NCBI GenBank assembly: GCA_944380625.1
Contig: CALWIE010000073.1
Span: forward strand, 1 to 14,778
Direction: 5' to 3'
Length of the DNA stretch: 14,778 nucleotides
DNA from: an uncultured Clostridia bacterium
GTDB taxonomy: Bacteria; Bacillota_A; Clostridia; Oscillospirales; Acutalibacteraceae
The notes beneath the pieces are model-generated. The model did no database searches and was not told the DNA's origin. It saw only the letters and a program-made list of their open reading frames with translations. The translations under genes were made by a program, and so were the position numbers. The first letter of the stretch is position 1. Each line of letters opens with the position of its first letter. Shown in pieces: positions 6,107 through 12,779 of the stretch.

Positions 6107-6670
6107 ATGGAATTGGCACTGAAGGAGAGATTGTGCAAGCGCCTGGACGCCATGAAGGTGGAGGGCAGCTGGCGGATGAAGCTGGCCGTGTACGGCGGGG
6201 CCCTTTTGATGGTGTCCTTCATTTTGCTCTCTATGTACCTCCTGCTGGGAGGGGTGGGCGGCGGCGAGCCGGAAGTGGGCCAGGTCACCCTCAAGAGCGA
6301 AGGGCAGGAGTACACCCCCCTCTCCCACCAGATCTACACCACCCACAAAGGGGAGCGGGAAGAGTCCCGCAGGCTGGTCCCCGCCGAGGTGGGGGATAAG
6401 GCCCCCCGGGCGGTGTTCGGGCACTCCACCTCCATCCTGTTCGAGGGCCGCTCCGACAACGGGGACTTTTATTTTACCATCTACAACGAGGAGGGCCGGG
6501 TCTACACCGAGACCGCCGGCTCCTTCCAGTGCCCCCGGGAGCCCGGGGTCTACCTTGTGTGCGAGGAGTGCTACTGGGGCACCTCCCGGGAGAACATCGG
6601 CATGGAGTACTACTTCTGGCTGGAGGTGACCGAGGAGTATCTGGCCTCCCTGGAGGAAGGCGGGGCTTGA
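6107..6670 (+). CDS. Membrane-anchored protein of unknown function
   Basis: I do not recognise the family. The 187-residue protein has a basic N-terminus (residues 1-25, with K, R and a short amphipathic look), one hydrophobic helix (about 25-48), a glycine-rich linker (48-53) and a soluble domain of about 130 residues. The positive-inside rule places that domain outside the cell. It alternates polar and aromatic residues (SILFEGRSDNGDFYFTIYNE, 109-128) and ends with EYYFWLEVTEE, suggesting a beta-sandwich. Cysteines C142, C152 and C155 could form a disulfide or bind metal. ATG 6107 follows AAAGGGG closely; TTG 6131 after AAGGAG (spacing 3) and ATG 6152 are alternatives that keep the helix. 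The gap is 15 nt to whiA and 21 nt to dnaE, so it is an operon member. Codon use looks like its neighbours. Confidence 0.82.
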   Translation: MELALKERLCKRLDAMKVEGSWRMKLAVYGGALLMVSFILLSMYLLLGGVGGGEPEVGQVTLKSEGQEYTPLSHQIYTTHKGEREESRRLVPAEVGDKAPRAVFGHSTSILFEGRSDNGDFYFTIYNEEGRVYTETAGSFQCPREPGVYLVCEECYWGTSRENIGMEYYFWLEVTEEYLASLEEGGA

Positions 6671-6691
6671 CCTAGGAAAGGAGGGAGCGCA

Positions 6692-9600
6692 GTGGCTTTT
6701 GCCCATCTGCACGTACACACGGAATACAGCCTCTTGGACGGCGCCTGCCGGATCGAGAGGCTGCTGGACGCCGCGAAAGAGCTGGGGCAGGAAGCGGTGG
6801 CCATCACCGACCACGGCTGCATGTACGGCGTGGTCGATTTTTATAAGGCCGCGAAAAAGCGGGGCATCCACCCGGTGATCGGCTGCGAGGTCTACGTGGC
6901 CCGCCGCACCCGGTTCGACAGGGTCCACGAGCTGGACGGGGAAAGCCGCCACCTGGTGCTCCTGTGCGAAAACAACACCGGCTACCGGAACCTGCTGGCC
7001 CTGGTGTCCAAGGCCTGGGTGGAGGGCTTTTACAACAAGCCCCGGGTGGATTTAGACCTTTTGGCCCAGCACCACGAGGGGCTCATCGCCCTGTCCGCGT
7101 GCCTTGCCGGGGAGATCCCCCGCGCCCTTTCCCGGGGGGACTACGACGGGGCCCTGAAGGCCGCTTTGGGCTACCGGGAGATCTTTGGGGAGGAAAACTT
7201 CTTCCTGGAGCTCCAGGACCACGGCCTACCGGAGCAAAAGCGGATAAACCCCCAGCTCATCCGGCTCTCCCGGGAGACGGGCATCCCTCTGGTGTGTACC
7301 AACGACTGCCACTACATCGCCCCGGAGGACAGCCGTATGCACCGGGTGCTTTTGTGCATCCAAACCGGGCGCACCCTGGAGGATGGGGACGCCCTGGAGT
7401 TTGGCTCCGACCAGTTCTACCTCAAAAGCGGGGAGGAGATGGCCGCCCTGTTCCCCGATGTGCCCGAGGCCCTGGAAAACACCGGGAAGATCGCCCGGCG
7501 CTGCCAGGTGGAGCTGGAGTTCGGCAAGACGAAGCTTCCCGCCTTCACCACCCCGGACGGCAGCGAGAACCTGGTATTTTTCCAGCGCCTGTGCCGGGAG
7601 GGCCTTTTGCGCCGCTATGGGGAGGACCCGCCCCAGGCCACCCGGGACCGGCTGGAGTACGAGATGGGGGTCATCGCCCAGATGGGGTATGTGAACTACT
7701 ATCTGATCGTCTGGGACTTTGTCCGCTATGCCCGCAGCGTGGAGATCCCCGTGGGGCCGGGCCGAGGCTCCGGCTCCGGGAGCCTGGCCGCCTCCTGCCT
7801 GGGCATCACCAACGTGGACCCCATGCGCTTCGACCTGCTCTTCGAGCGCTTTCTCAACCCGGAGCGGGTGAGCATGCCCGACTTTGACATCGATTTTTCC
7901 GACGAGCGCCGGGACGAGATCATCGCCTACGTGGTGGACAAGTACGGTTCCGACCACGTGGCCCAGATCGTCACCTTCGGCACCATGGCCGCCCGGGCCG
8001 CCCTGCGGGATGTGGGCCGGGCTTTGAACATCCCCTACGGAAAGGTGGACCAGGTGGCAAAGCTGGTGCCCTTCTCCCTGGGCATGACCCTGGATACGGC
8101 CCTCAAACAGTCCAAGGAGCTGCGGGAAAAGGTGGAGTCCGACCCCCAGGTGGGGGAGCTGTTCCACATGGCCCGCAAGGTGGAGGGCATGCCCCGCCAC
8201 GCCTCTACCCACGCGGCCGGGGTGGTCATCACCGACCGGCCGGTGATGGACTACGTGCCCCTTTCCAAAAACGACGACGCGGTGGTCACCCAGTACACCA
8301 TGACCGCCATTGAGGAGCTGGGCCTTTTAAAGATGGACTTTTTGGGCCTTAGGAACCTGTCGGTGATCGACCACGCCCAGAGGATGGTGGCCCGCCGGGA
8401 GCCGGGCTTCTCCGTGGAGAGCATCCCCCAGGACGACCCCAAGGTGTTCCACATGCTCTCCCAGGGAAATTCCGAAGGGGTCTTCCAGCTGGAGTCCCCG
8501 GGCATGAAGCGCCTGCTCACCCAGGCCCAGCCCGCCTGCGTGGAAGATTTGATCGCCATCATCTCCCTGTACCGGCCCGGGCCCATGCAGTTTATCCCCC
8601 AGTACGTGGAGAGCCGCAGGAACCCCTCCCAGGTGAAGTACCGCCATCCCCTTCTTCGGCCCATCCTGGAGCCCACCGGAGGCTGCATCATCTACCAGGA
8701 GCAGGTGATGCAGATCTTCCGGGACCTGGCGGGCTACTCCCTGGGCCGGGCGGATATTGTCCGCCGGGCCATGGCCAAGAAAAAGCACGACGTCCTGGAG
8801 CGGGAGCGGGAGGTGTTCCTCCGCGGCAAGCGGCGGGAGGACGGCTCCTGGGAGATCGACGGCTGCCTGCGCCGGGGCGTGGATGAGCCCACCGCCCAAG
8901 GGCTCTTCCAGGAGATCGAGAGCTTTGCCTCCTACGCCTTCAACAAGCCCCACGCGGCGGGCTATGCGGTGCTGGCCTACCAGACCGCCTACCTCAAGTG
9001 CCACTACCCCTGCGAGTATATGGCGGCCCTGCTCTCCAGCGTGCTGGGCCAGGCGGGGAAGGTGGCGGAGTATATCGAGGAGTGCTCCCATCTGGGGATC
9101 TCCGTGCTGCCGCCCCACGTCAACTACAGCGATACCGGCTTCACCGTGGTGGGCAAGAGCATCCGCTTCGGCCTGCAAGCTGTGAAAAACCTGGGCCGGG
9201 GGGTGATCTCCCGTATGGTGGAGGAGCGCCGGGGAGGCGGGGAGGTCACCTCCTTCTACAACTTCTGCAAGCGCATGGCCGGCCGGGACCTAAACCGCCG
9301 TGCCATAGAGAGCCTTGTCAAGTGCGGGGCCCTGGACGGCCTGGGGAACAACCGCCGGGAGATGCTCCTCTCCGTAGAGCGGGTGATGGATTCCCTGGAG
9401 GCGGACAAGCGCCGGAACATCGAGGGCCAGCTGGGGTTTTTCGACTCCCCCCGGCCCGGAGGGAACGGGGAACCGGAGCTGGAACGGGCGGAGGAGTTCC
9501 CTGTGGCGGACAAGCTCGCCATGGAAAAAGAGGTGACGGGCATGTACCTCTCCGGCCACCCCATGGCCGCCTACGGGGGGCTGTACCAGCAGGGAGGCTA

Positions 9601-10183
9601 TGCCCGTATGGACGAAATCCTCCAAAGCGCCGGGGAGCAGGGGACAGGCCGCTACCAGGACGGCCAGTGGGTCACCGTCCTGGGGATGGTGGCGGGCCTG
9701 CGGAAAAAGGCCACGAAAAACAACGCCCAAATGGCCTTTGTCACCCTGGAGGACATGTACGGGGCCCTCACGGCCCTGGCCTTTCCCAGCGCCTTGGAGC
9801 AGTACGGCGGCCTCCTTCACGAGGGGGCGGTGGTAGAGGTCTCCGGCAAGCTGAGCTTCTCCGAGGACAAAGACCCGGAGCTCATCTGCAACACGGTCTC
9901 CGTCCCGGCCTCCCCCAAGCCGGAGAAGGCCTCCGCCGGCAAGGCCCGGCGGCCCGGGCTCTACCTGCGGCTGGACTCCCGGGACGACCCCCGTTACCGG
10001 AAGGCCATGGCCTATATCGCCGTTTTCGACGGCGGCGAGGACCTGTACCTCTCCTTCCGGGACACCGGCAAGCTGCTGCGGGCTCCGGCCCAATACCGGG
10101 TGGACGTCAACCGCCCCTTGCTGCGGGCCCTGCGGGCCCTATTAGGGGAGGAAAATGTGGCCTATTATGGAGCAAAACGCTAA
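6692..10183 (+). CDS. dnaE: DNA polymerase III alpha subunit DnaE
   Basis: The C-family replicative polymerase. Clostridia normally also carry PolC, with DnaE extending RNA primers before hand-over. At 1163 residues it matches full-length DnaE. Domains in order: N-terminal PHP (1 to about 205; HLHVHTEYS at 5-13 and TDHG at 39-42); palm with PDFDIDF (396-402, catalytic Asp399 and Asp401) and KMDFLGL (third Asp549); GPGRGSGSGSLA in the nucleotide-binding region; helix-hairpin-helix near 826-845; a probable beta-clamp-binding motif QLGFF (913-917); an OB fold (about 994-1075). A C-terminal region of about 90 residues follows. No PolC-type exonuclease insertion is present, so it is not PolC. The start is GTG 6692 with an excellent AAAGGAGG (6677-6684) at 7 nt. 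It ends the hprK operon; a 133-nt gap precedes pfkA. Confidence 0.97.
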   Translation: MAFAHLHVHTEYSLLDGACRIERLLDAAKELGQEAVAITDHGCMYGVVDFYKAAKKRGIHPVIGCEVYVARRTRFDRVHELDGESRHLVLLCENNTGYRNLLALVSKAWVEGFYNKPRVDLDLLAQHHEGLIALSACLAGEIPRALSRGDYDGALKAALGYREIFGEENFFLELQDHGLPEQKRINPQLIRLSRETGIPLVCTNDCHYIAPEDSRMHRVLLCIQTGRTLEDGDALEFGSDQFYLKSGEEMAALFPDVPEALENTGKIARRCQVELEFGKTKLPAFTTPDGSENLVFFQRLCREGLLRRYGEDPPQATRDRLEYEMGVIAQMGYVNYYLIVWDFVRYARSVEIPVGPGRGSGSGSLAASCLGITNVDPMRFDLLFERFLNPERVSMPDFDIDFSDERRDEIIAYVVDKYGSDHVAQIVTFGTMAARAALRDVGRALNIPYGKVDQVAKLVPFSLGMTLDTALKQSKELREKVESDPQVGELFHMARKVEGMPRHASTHAAGVVITDRPVMDYVPLSKNDDAVVTQYTMTAIEELGLLKMDFLGLRNLSVIDHAQRMVARREPGFSVESIPQDDPKVFHMLSQGNSEGVFQLESPGMKRLLTQAQPACVEDLIAIISLYRPGPMQFIPQYVESRRNPSQVKYRHPLLRPILEPTGGCIIYQEQVMQIFRDLAGYSLGRADIVRRAMAKKKHDVLEREREVFLRGKRREDGSWEIDGCLRRGVDEPTAQGLFQEIESFASYAFNKPHAAGYAVLAYQTAYLKCHYPCEYMAALLSSVLGQAGKVAEYIEECSHLGISVLPPHVNYSDTGFTVVGKSIRFGLQAVKNLGRGVISRMVEERRGGGEVTSFYNFCKRMAGRDLNRRAIESLVKCGALDGLGNNRREMLLSVERVMDSLEADKRRNIEGQLGFFDSPRPGGNGEPELERAEEFPVADKLAMEKEVTGMYLSGHPMAAYGGLYQQGGYARMDEILQSAGEQGTGRYQDGQWVTVLGMVAGLRKKATKNNAQMAFVTLEDMYGALTALAFPSALEQYGGLLHEGAVVEVSGKLSFSEDKDPELICNTVSVPASPKPEKASAGKARRPGLYLRLDSRDDPRYRKAMAYIAVFDGGEDLYLSFRDTGKLLRAPAQYRVDVNRPLLRALRALLGEENVAYYGAKR

Positions 10184-10222
10184 AAAAAGGGTGTCTGCCC
10201 CGTAAAATCTTGGCAAACCCCC

Positions 10223-10250
10223 TTGATAATTTTCCCACTTTTGGTATAAT
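10223..10250 (+). promoter_or_regulatory. Promoter of pfkA
   Basis: -35 TTGATA (10223-10228) and a perfect -10 TATAAT (10245-10250) are separated by 16 bp, with a TGG extended -10 triplet (10242-10244). Transcription would start near 10257, giving a leader of about 60 nt that holds a small GGGCG/CGCCC hairpin (10276-10280 with 10285-10289). This is a strong sigma-A-type promoter, so pfkA is likely expressed independently of the dnaE operon, although no terminator separates them. Confidence 0.85.
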
Positions 10251-10316
10251 AGCAAATGATATAGTTCGGCTTTGTGGGCGGTCCCGCCCGATTTGAAATA
10301 GTTGGAGGAATCTACA

Positions 10317-11285
10317 ATGGGTGCGAAAAGTATTGCAGTATTGACCAGCGGCGGCGACGCCCCCGGAATGAACGCGGCAGTGCGCGCGGTGGTCCGCACA
10401 GGCCTGGGCTTCGGCATGAAGGTCTACGGCGTCATGCGCGGTTACAACGGCCTGCTCCACGGCGACCTGAAGGAGATGTCCATGCGCAGCGTGTCTGATA
10501 TTATGCAGCACGGCGGCACGGCCCTGTTCACCGCCCGCAGCCCCGAGTTCAACACCCCCGAAGGGGTGAAAAAGGCTGCCGACACCTGCCGCAAGCTGGG
10601 CATTGACGGCGTGGTGGTCATCGGCGGCGACGGCTCTTTCCGGGGCGCCCGGGACCTGACCGGCGAGGGCATCCTCACCATCGGCGTGCCCGGCACCATC
10701 GATAACGACATTGCCTGCACCGATTACACCATCGGTTACGATACCGCCCTGAACACCGCCATGGAGATGATCGACCGCATCCGCGACACCACCGAGTCCC
10801 ACGACCGGTGCAGCGTGGTGGAGGTCATGGGCCGCCGCTGCGGTGACATCGCCCTGAACACCGGCGTGGCTGTGGGCGCCCTGACCACCCTGGTGCCCGA
10901 GATCCCCTATGACTTCCAGAGGGACGTGATCGACCGCATCAAGCTGGCCCAGTCCACGGGCAAGCGCCACTACATCATCGTGGTGGCCGAGGGCGTGGGC
11001 CACACCCAGGAGCTGGCCGAGCGCATCCAGAAGGAGACCGGCATCGAGAGCCGGGCCACCATTCTGGGCCACGTGCAGCGGGGCGGCGCTCCCACCCTCC
11101 GGGACCGGGTAGTGGCCAGCCGCATGGGCTACCATGCCGTGGAGCTTCTGCAAAACGGCATCGGCAACCGGGTGGTCGCCATGAAGGGCGAAACCATCGT
11201 GGACTTCGACATCACCGAGGCCCTGGATATGCCCCGGGTGTTCGACGAGAAAATGTATAAAGTTTCCGCTGTGCTGTCCATCTGA
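10317..11285 (+). CDS. pfkA: ATP-dependent 6-phosphofructokinase PfkA
   Basis: A cytoplasmic glycolytic enzyme that phosphorylates fructose 6-phosphate to fructose 1,6-bisphosphate. The 322 residues match bacterial PfkA (about 320). LTSGGDAPGMN (9-19) starts the nucleotide site. GGDGS (103-107) and PGTIDND (125-131, catalytic Asp129) follow. Glycine in GGDGS and PGT rather than PKT mark an ATP and not a pyrophosphate enzyme. MGRRCGD and GHVQRGG bind the sugar phosphate, and the last has the family arginine. ATG 10317 follows GGAGG (10304-10308) by 8 nt; an in-frame TTG at 10302 overlaps this Shine-Dalgarno sequence and is not used. It has its own promoter and a strong terminator, so it is monocistronic or a read-through end of the operon. 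Its product, fructose 1,6-bisphosphate, is the classic activator of HprK kinase activity, whose gene heads the preceding cluster. Confidence 0.98.
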   Translation: MGAKSIAVLTSGGDAPGMNAAVRAVVRTGLGFGMKVYGVMRGYNGLLHGDLKEMSMRSVSDIMQHGGTALFTARSPEFNTPEGVKKAADTCRKLGIDGVVVIGGDGSFRGARDLTGEGILTIGVPGTIDNDIACTDYTIGYDTALNTAMEMIDRIRDTTESHDRCSVVEVMGRRCGDIALNTGVAVGALTTLVPEIPYDFQRDVIDRIKLAQSTGKRHYIIVVAEGVGHTQELAERIQKETGIESRATILGHVQRGGAPTLRDRVVASRMGYHAVELLQNGIGNRVVAMKGETIVDFDITEALDMPRVFDEKMYKVSAVLSI

Positions 11286-11307
11286 GCGCGGCGCCTGCGG
11301 ACAGAGG

Positions 11308-11345
11308 AATACCCCCGGGGGAGCTGTCTCCCCGGGGGTATTTTT
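11308..11345 (+). terminator. Strong terminator after pfkA
   Basis: A 14-bp stem (11308-11321 with 11329-11342, core ACCCCCGGGG/CCCCGGGGGT) with a short loop ends in a TTTTT run (11341-11345). It lies 22 bp past the pfkA stop. The minus-strand regulator gene converges on it from the other side, but the run on that strand (TATTCC) is poor, so efficient termination is expected mainly for pfkA. Confidence 0.92.
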
Positions 11346-11354
11346 AGCGGGAGT

Positions 11355-11750
11355 TCACTGCAGCTGGGCCCTCCGCCTTTCCACCAGTTGGGCGGCTTTG
11401 TCCAGGACCTCTGGGTCGTCTAGGTCCTCCACCAGGTTGGAGAGCAGCCGCAGGGCGGACTGGGGGTTCAGAGGGCCGCTGCGCTTGAGCTGGAGGATGG
11501 CGTACTCTTCGGCGGCCAGGGTGGGCACAAAGGTGCGGGCGTAGTTTTTCGTGCTCTGCACAAAGCCCGCCACCTGGATGGCCCCCTTTTCCAGCATGGA
11601 GTTGAGCAGGATATGGATGGAAGCGGGCTTCCAAGAGCGGTTCGGGGTGAGCTCGATGATCTCCGAGCGGGAGAGGGGCCGGTTTTCCTTCCACATCAGT
11701 TCCATAATTTCGTTTTCACTTTTTGTAAGCCTAAAGTACGGTTGGTTCAT
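11355..11750 (-). CDS. BlaI/MecI-family transcriptional repressor
   Basis: A small winged-helix DNA-binding protein of the penicillinase-repressor family. The 131 residues match the usual 120-140. LTKSENEIMELMWKE (8-22) is the first helix, PLSRSEIIE the second, and SWKPASIHILLNSMLEKGAI (39-58) the recognition region. The wing (about 60-83) ends in YARTFVPTLAAEEY, followed by a C-terminal dimerisation helix (about 95-131). Classical members are cleaved by a membrane sensor protease (BlaR/MecR). No such partner is adjacent. ATG 11750 lies 6 nt after GGGAGG; a neighbouring ATG at 11753 is only 3 nt away. It is divergent from nat-tex, so autoregulation and control of that pair is a reasonable guess. 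The ligand and targets are unknown. A CopY-type metal sensor lacks support, since the CopY C-terminal CxC motif is absent. Confidence 0.85.
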   Translation of the reverse strand: MNQPYFRLTKSENEIMELMWKENRPLSRSEIIELTPNRSWKPASIHILLNSMLEKGAIQVAGFVQSTKNYARTFVPTLAAEEYAILQLKRSGPLNPQSALRLLSNLVEDLDDPEVLDKAAQLVERRRAQLQ

Positions 11751-11812
11751 CATACACCTCCCACATAGCGCCAAAAGTTTTCCTGCGGTCACGTTCCCTT
11801 TCTCATGAAATT

Positions 11813-11841
11813 ATCATAGGAGAAAAAAGAGGAAAAGTCAA
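11813..11841 (-). promoter_or_regulatory. Promoter of the BlaI/MecI-like gene
   Basis: On the minus strand -35 TTGACT (11836-11841) and -10 TATGAT (11813-11818) are 17 bp apart, one mismatch each from consensus. Transcription would start near 11806, giving a leader of about 55 nt. The palindrome TCATGA (11803-11808) falls on the predicted start. It is back to back with the nat promoter. Confidence 0.82.
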
Positions 11842-11883
11842 TATAAACTCTCTGTATTTTTTCAATGCAATATTAAACACAGA

Positions 11884-11912
11884 TTGAGGATTCTATTTAT
11901 TTGTGTTATCAT
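11884..11912 (+). promoter_or_regulatory. Promoter of nat-tex
   Basis: -35 TTGAGG (11884-11889) and -10 TATCAT (11907-11912) are 17 bp apart, with a TGT extended -10 triplet (11904-11906). Transcription would start near 11919, about 70 nt before the nat start. An interrupted inverted repeat AACACA (11876-11881) / TGTGTT (11902-11907) brackets the -35 and touches the -10, a plausible operator. Confidence 0.7.
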
Positions 11913-11945
11913 TTTAAAATAATTTGTTTTGCTGGTCAATTTGAC
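11911..11945. repeat. Two small palindromes in the nat leader/promoter
   Basis: ATTTTAAAAT (11911-11920) is a perfect 10-bp palindrome at the predicted transcription start. GTCAATTTGAC (11935-11945) is a perfect 5+1+5 palindrome in the leader. Both are candidate operators for the divergent BlaI-like repressor. Neither matches the TACA/TGTA dyad of classical BlaI operators, and short AT palindromes arise by chance in AT-rich DNA. Confidence 0.4.
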
Positions 11946-11989
11946 GGGTCGAACATACAAACCCACCAAAAGGAATGGAGTGAATTTCT

Positions 11990-12778
11990 ATGGCTTTATC
12001 TGCTTCTCAGCTGGAGGCCTATTTCCGCCGCATTGGCTACACCGGTACCCCGGACCGGACCAGCCGCACCCTGGCGGCGATCCAGCAGGCCCACCTGGAC
12101 CACATCCCCTACGAGAACCTGGACCTGCTTGCGGGGGTGCCCCTGTCTTTGGAGGAGGGCCACCTCTTTGACAAGATGGTGGCCCGCCGCCGGGGGGGCT
12201 ATTGTTTTGAGCAAAACGGCCTTCTCAACGCCGCCCTCAACGGGCTGGGGTTTACCGTCACCCAGTTTTGCGGCCGCTTTATCGACGGGGAACCCAAGGT
12301 CATCCAGGACCGCCGCCACCGGGTGCTGCGGGTGGAGGCCGACGACGGCGTCTTCATCTGCGACGTGGGGATTTACGGGGAGTCCCCCCGCCGCCCCCTG
12401 CGCTTGGTGGAGGACGAGGTTCAAACCGACGGCCTGTGCCAGTACCGCTACGTAAAAGATGATTTTTACGGCTGGGTGGAGTGCCAAAAGGAGCAGGGCA
12501 AGGCCTGGAAGTGGGTCTACGGCTTCACCGAGGAGCCCTGGAACAGCTACGACTTCGAGCAGCCCTCCTTTTTCTGCGAGCGCCATCCCCGCTCCATCTT
12601 CAACAAGTTCCGGAAGGTGGGGATTTTCCGGGCCGAGCAGAGCCTGACCTATATCGACAACGTGTTCACCATTTACGCCCTGGGGAAGATCCTTTACCGG
12701 GAGGAGGTCCCGGAGGAATACGCGGAGGACTACCTGGCCCGGCACTTCGGCCTGGAGCCGGAAGGGGGAGAGGCCTGA
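11990..12778 (+). CDS. nat: Arylamine N-acetyltransferase
   Basis: A cytoplasmic enzyme that transfers acetyl from acetyl-CoA to arylamines, arylhydrazines or related amines through a cysteine acyl intermediate. The 262 residues fit bacterial NATs (about 255-285). The catalytic triad is visible: Cys72 in RRGGYCFEQN (67-76), His110 in RRHRVLRV and Asp125 in CDVGIYG. The N-terminal helical part carries HIPYENLDLL (38-47), also typical. ATG 11990 has GGAG 9 nt upstream. The next gene, tex, starts one base after the stop, so the two are co-transcribed. Gut clostridial NATs can act on drugs such as 5-aminosalicylate, but the natural substrate is unknown. In actinobacteria, some NAT relatives are amide synthases of antibiotic clusters; nothing of that kind is near. 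Confidence 0.95.
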   Translation: MALSASQLEAYFRRIGYTGTPDRTSRTLAAIQQAHLDHIPYENLDLLAGVPLSLEEGHLFDKMVARRRGGYCFEQNGLLNAALNGLGFTVTQFCGRFIDGEPKVIQDRRHRVLRVEADDGVFICDVGIYGESPRRPLRLVEDEVQTDGLCQYRYVKDDFYGWVECQKEQGKAWKWVYGFTEEPWNSYDFEQPSFFCERHPRSIFNKFRKVGIFRAEQSLTYIDNVFTIYALGKILYREEVPEEYAEDYLARHFGLEPEGGEA

Positions 12779-12779
12779 G

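Noticed and set aside
5267..6952. 561-codon open frame on the minus strand opposite whiA, the unknown gene and the start of dnaE
   Set aside because: It lies wholly opposite well-conserved genes. Its translation is a low-complexity mix of H, G, A, V, Q and L typical of frames opened by high third-position GC, and it has no recognisable domain.
10174..10195. A-rich run at the dnaE stop as a programmed frameshift site
   Set aside because: The A7 run overlaps the stop codon and follows a complete DnaE of normal length; no useful frame continues beyond it.
10257..10316. Riboswitch in the pfkA leader
   Set aside because: The leader is only about 60 nt with one 5-bp hairpin and no conserved riboswitch core that I can see.
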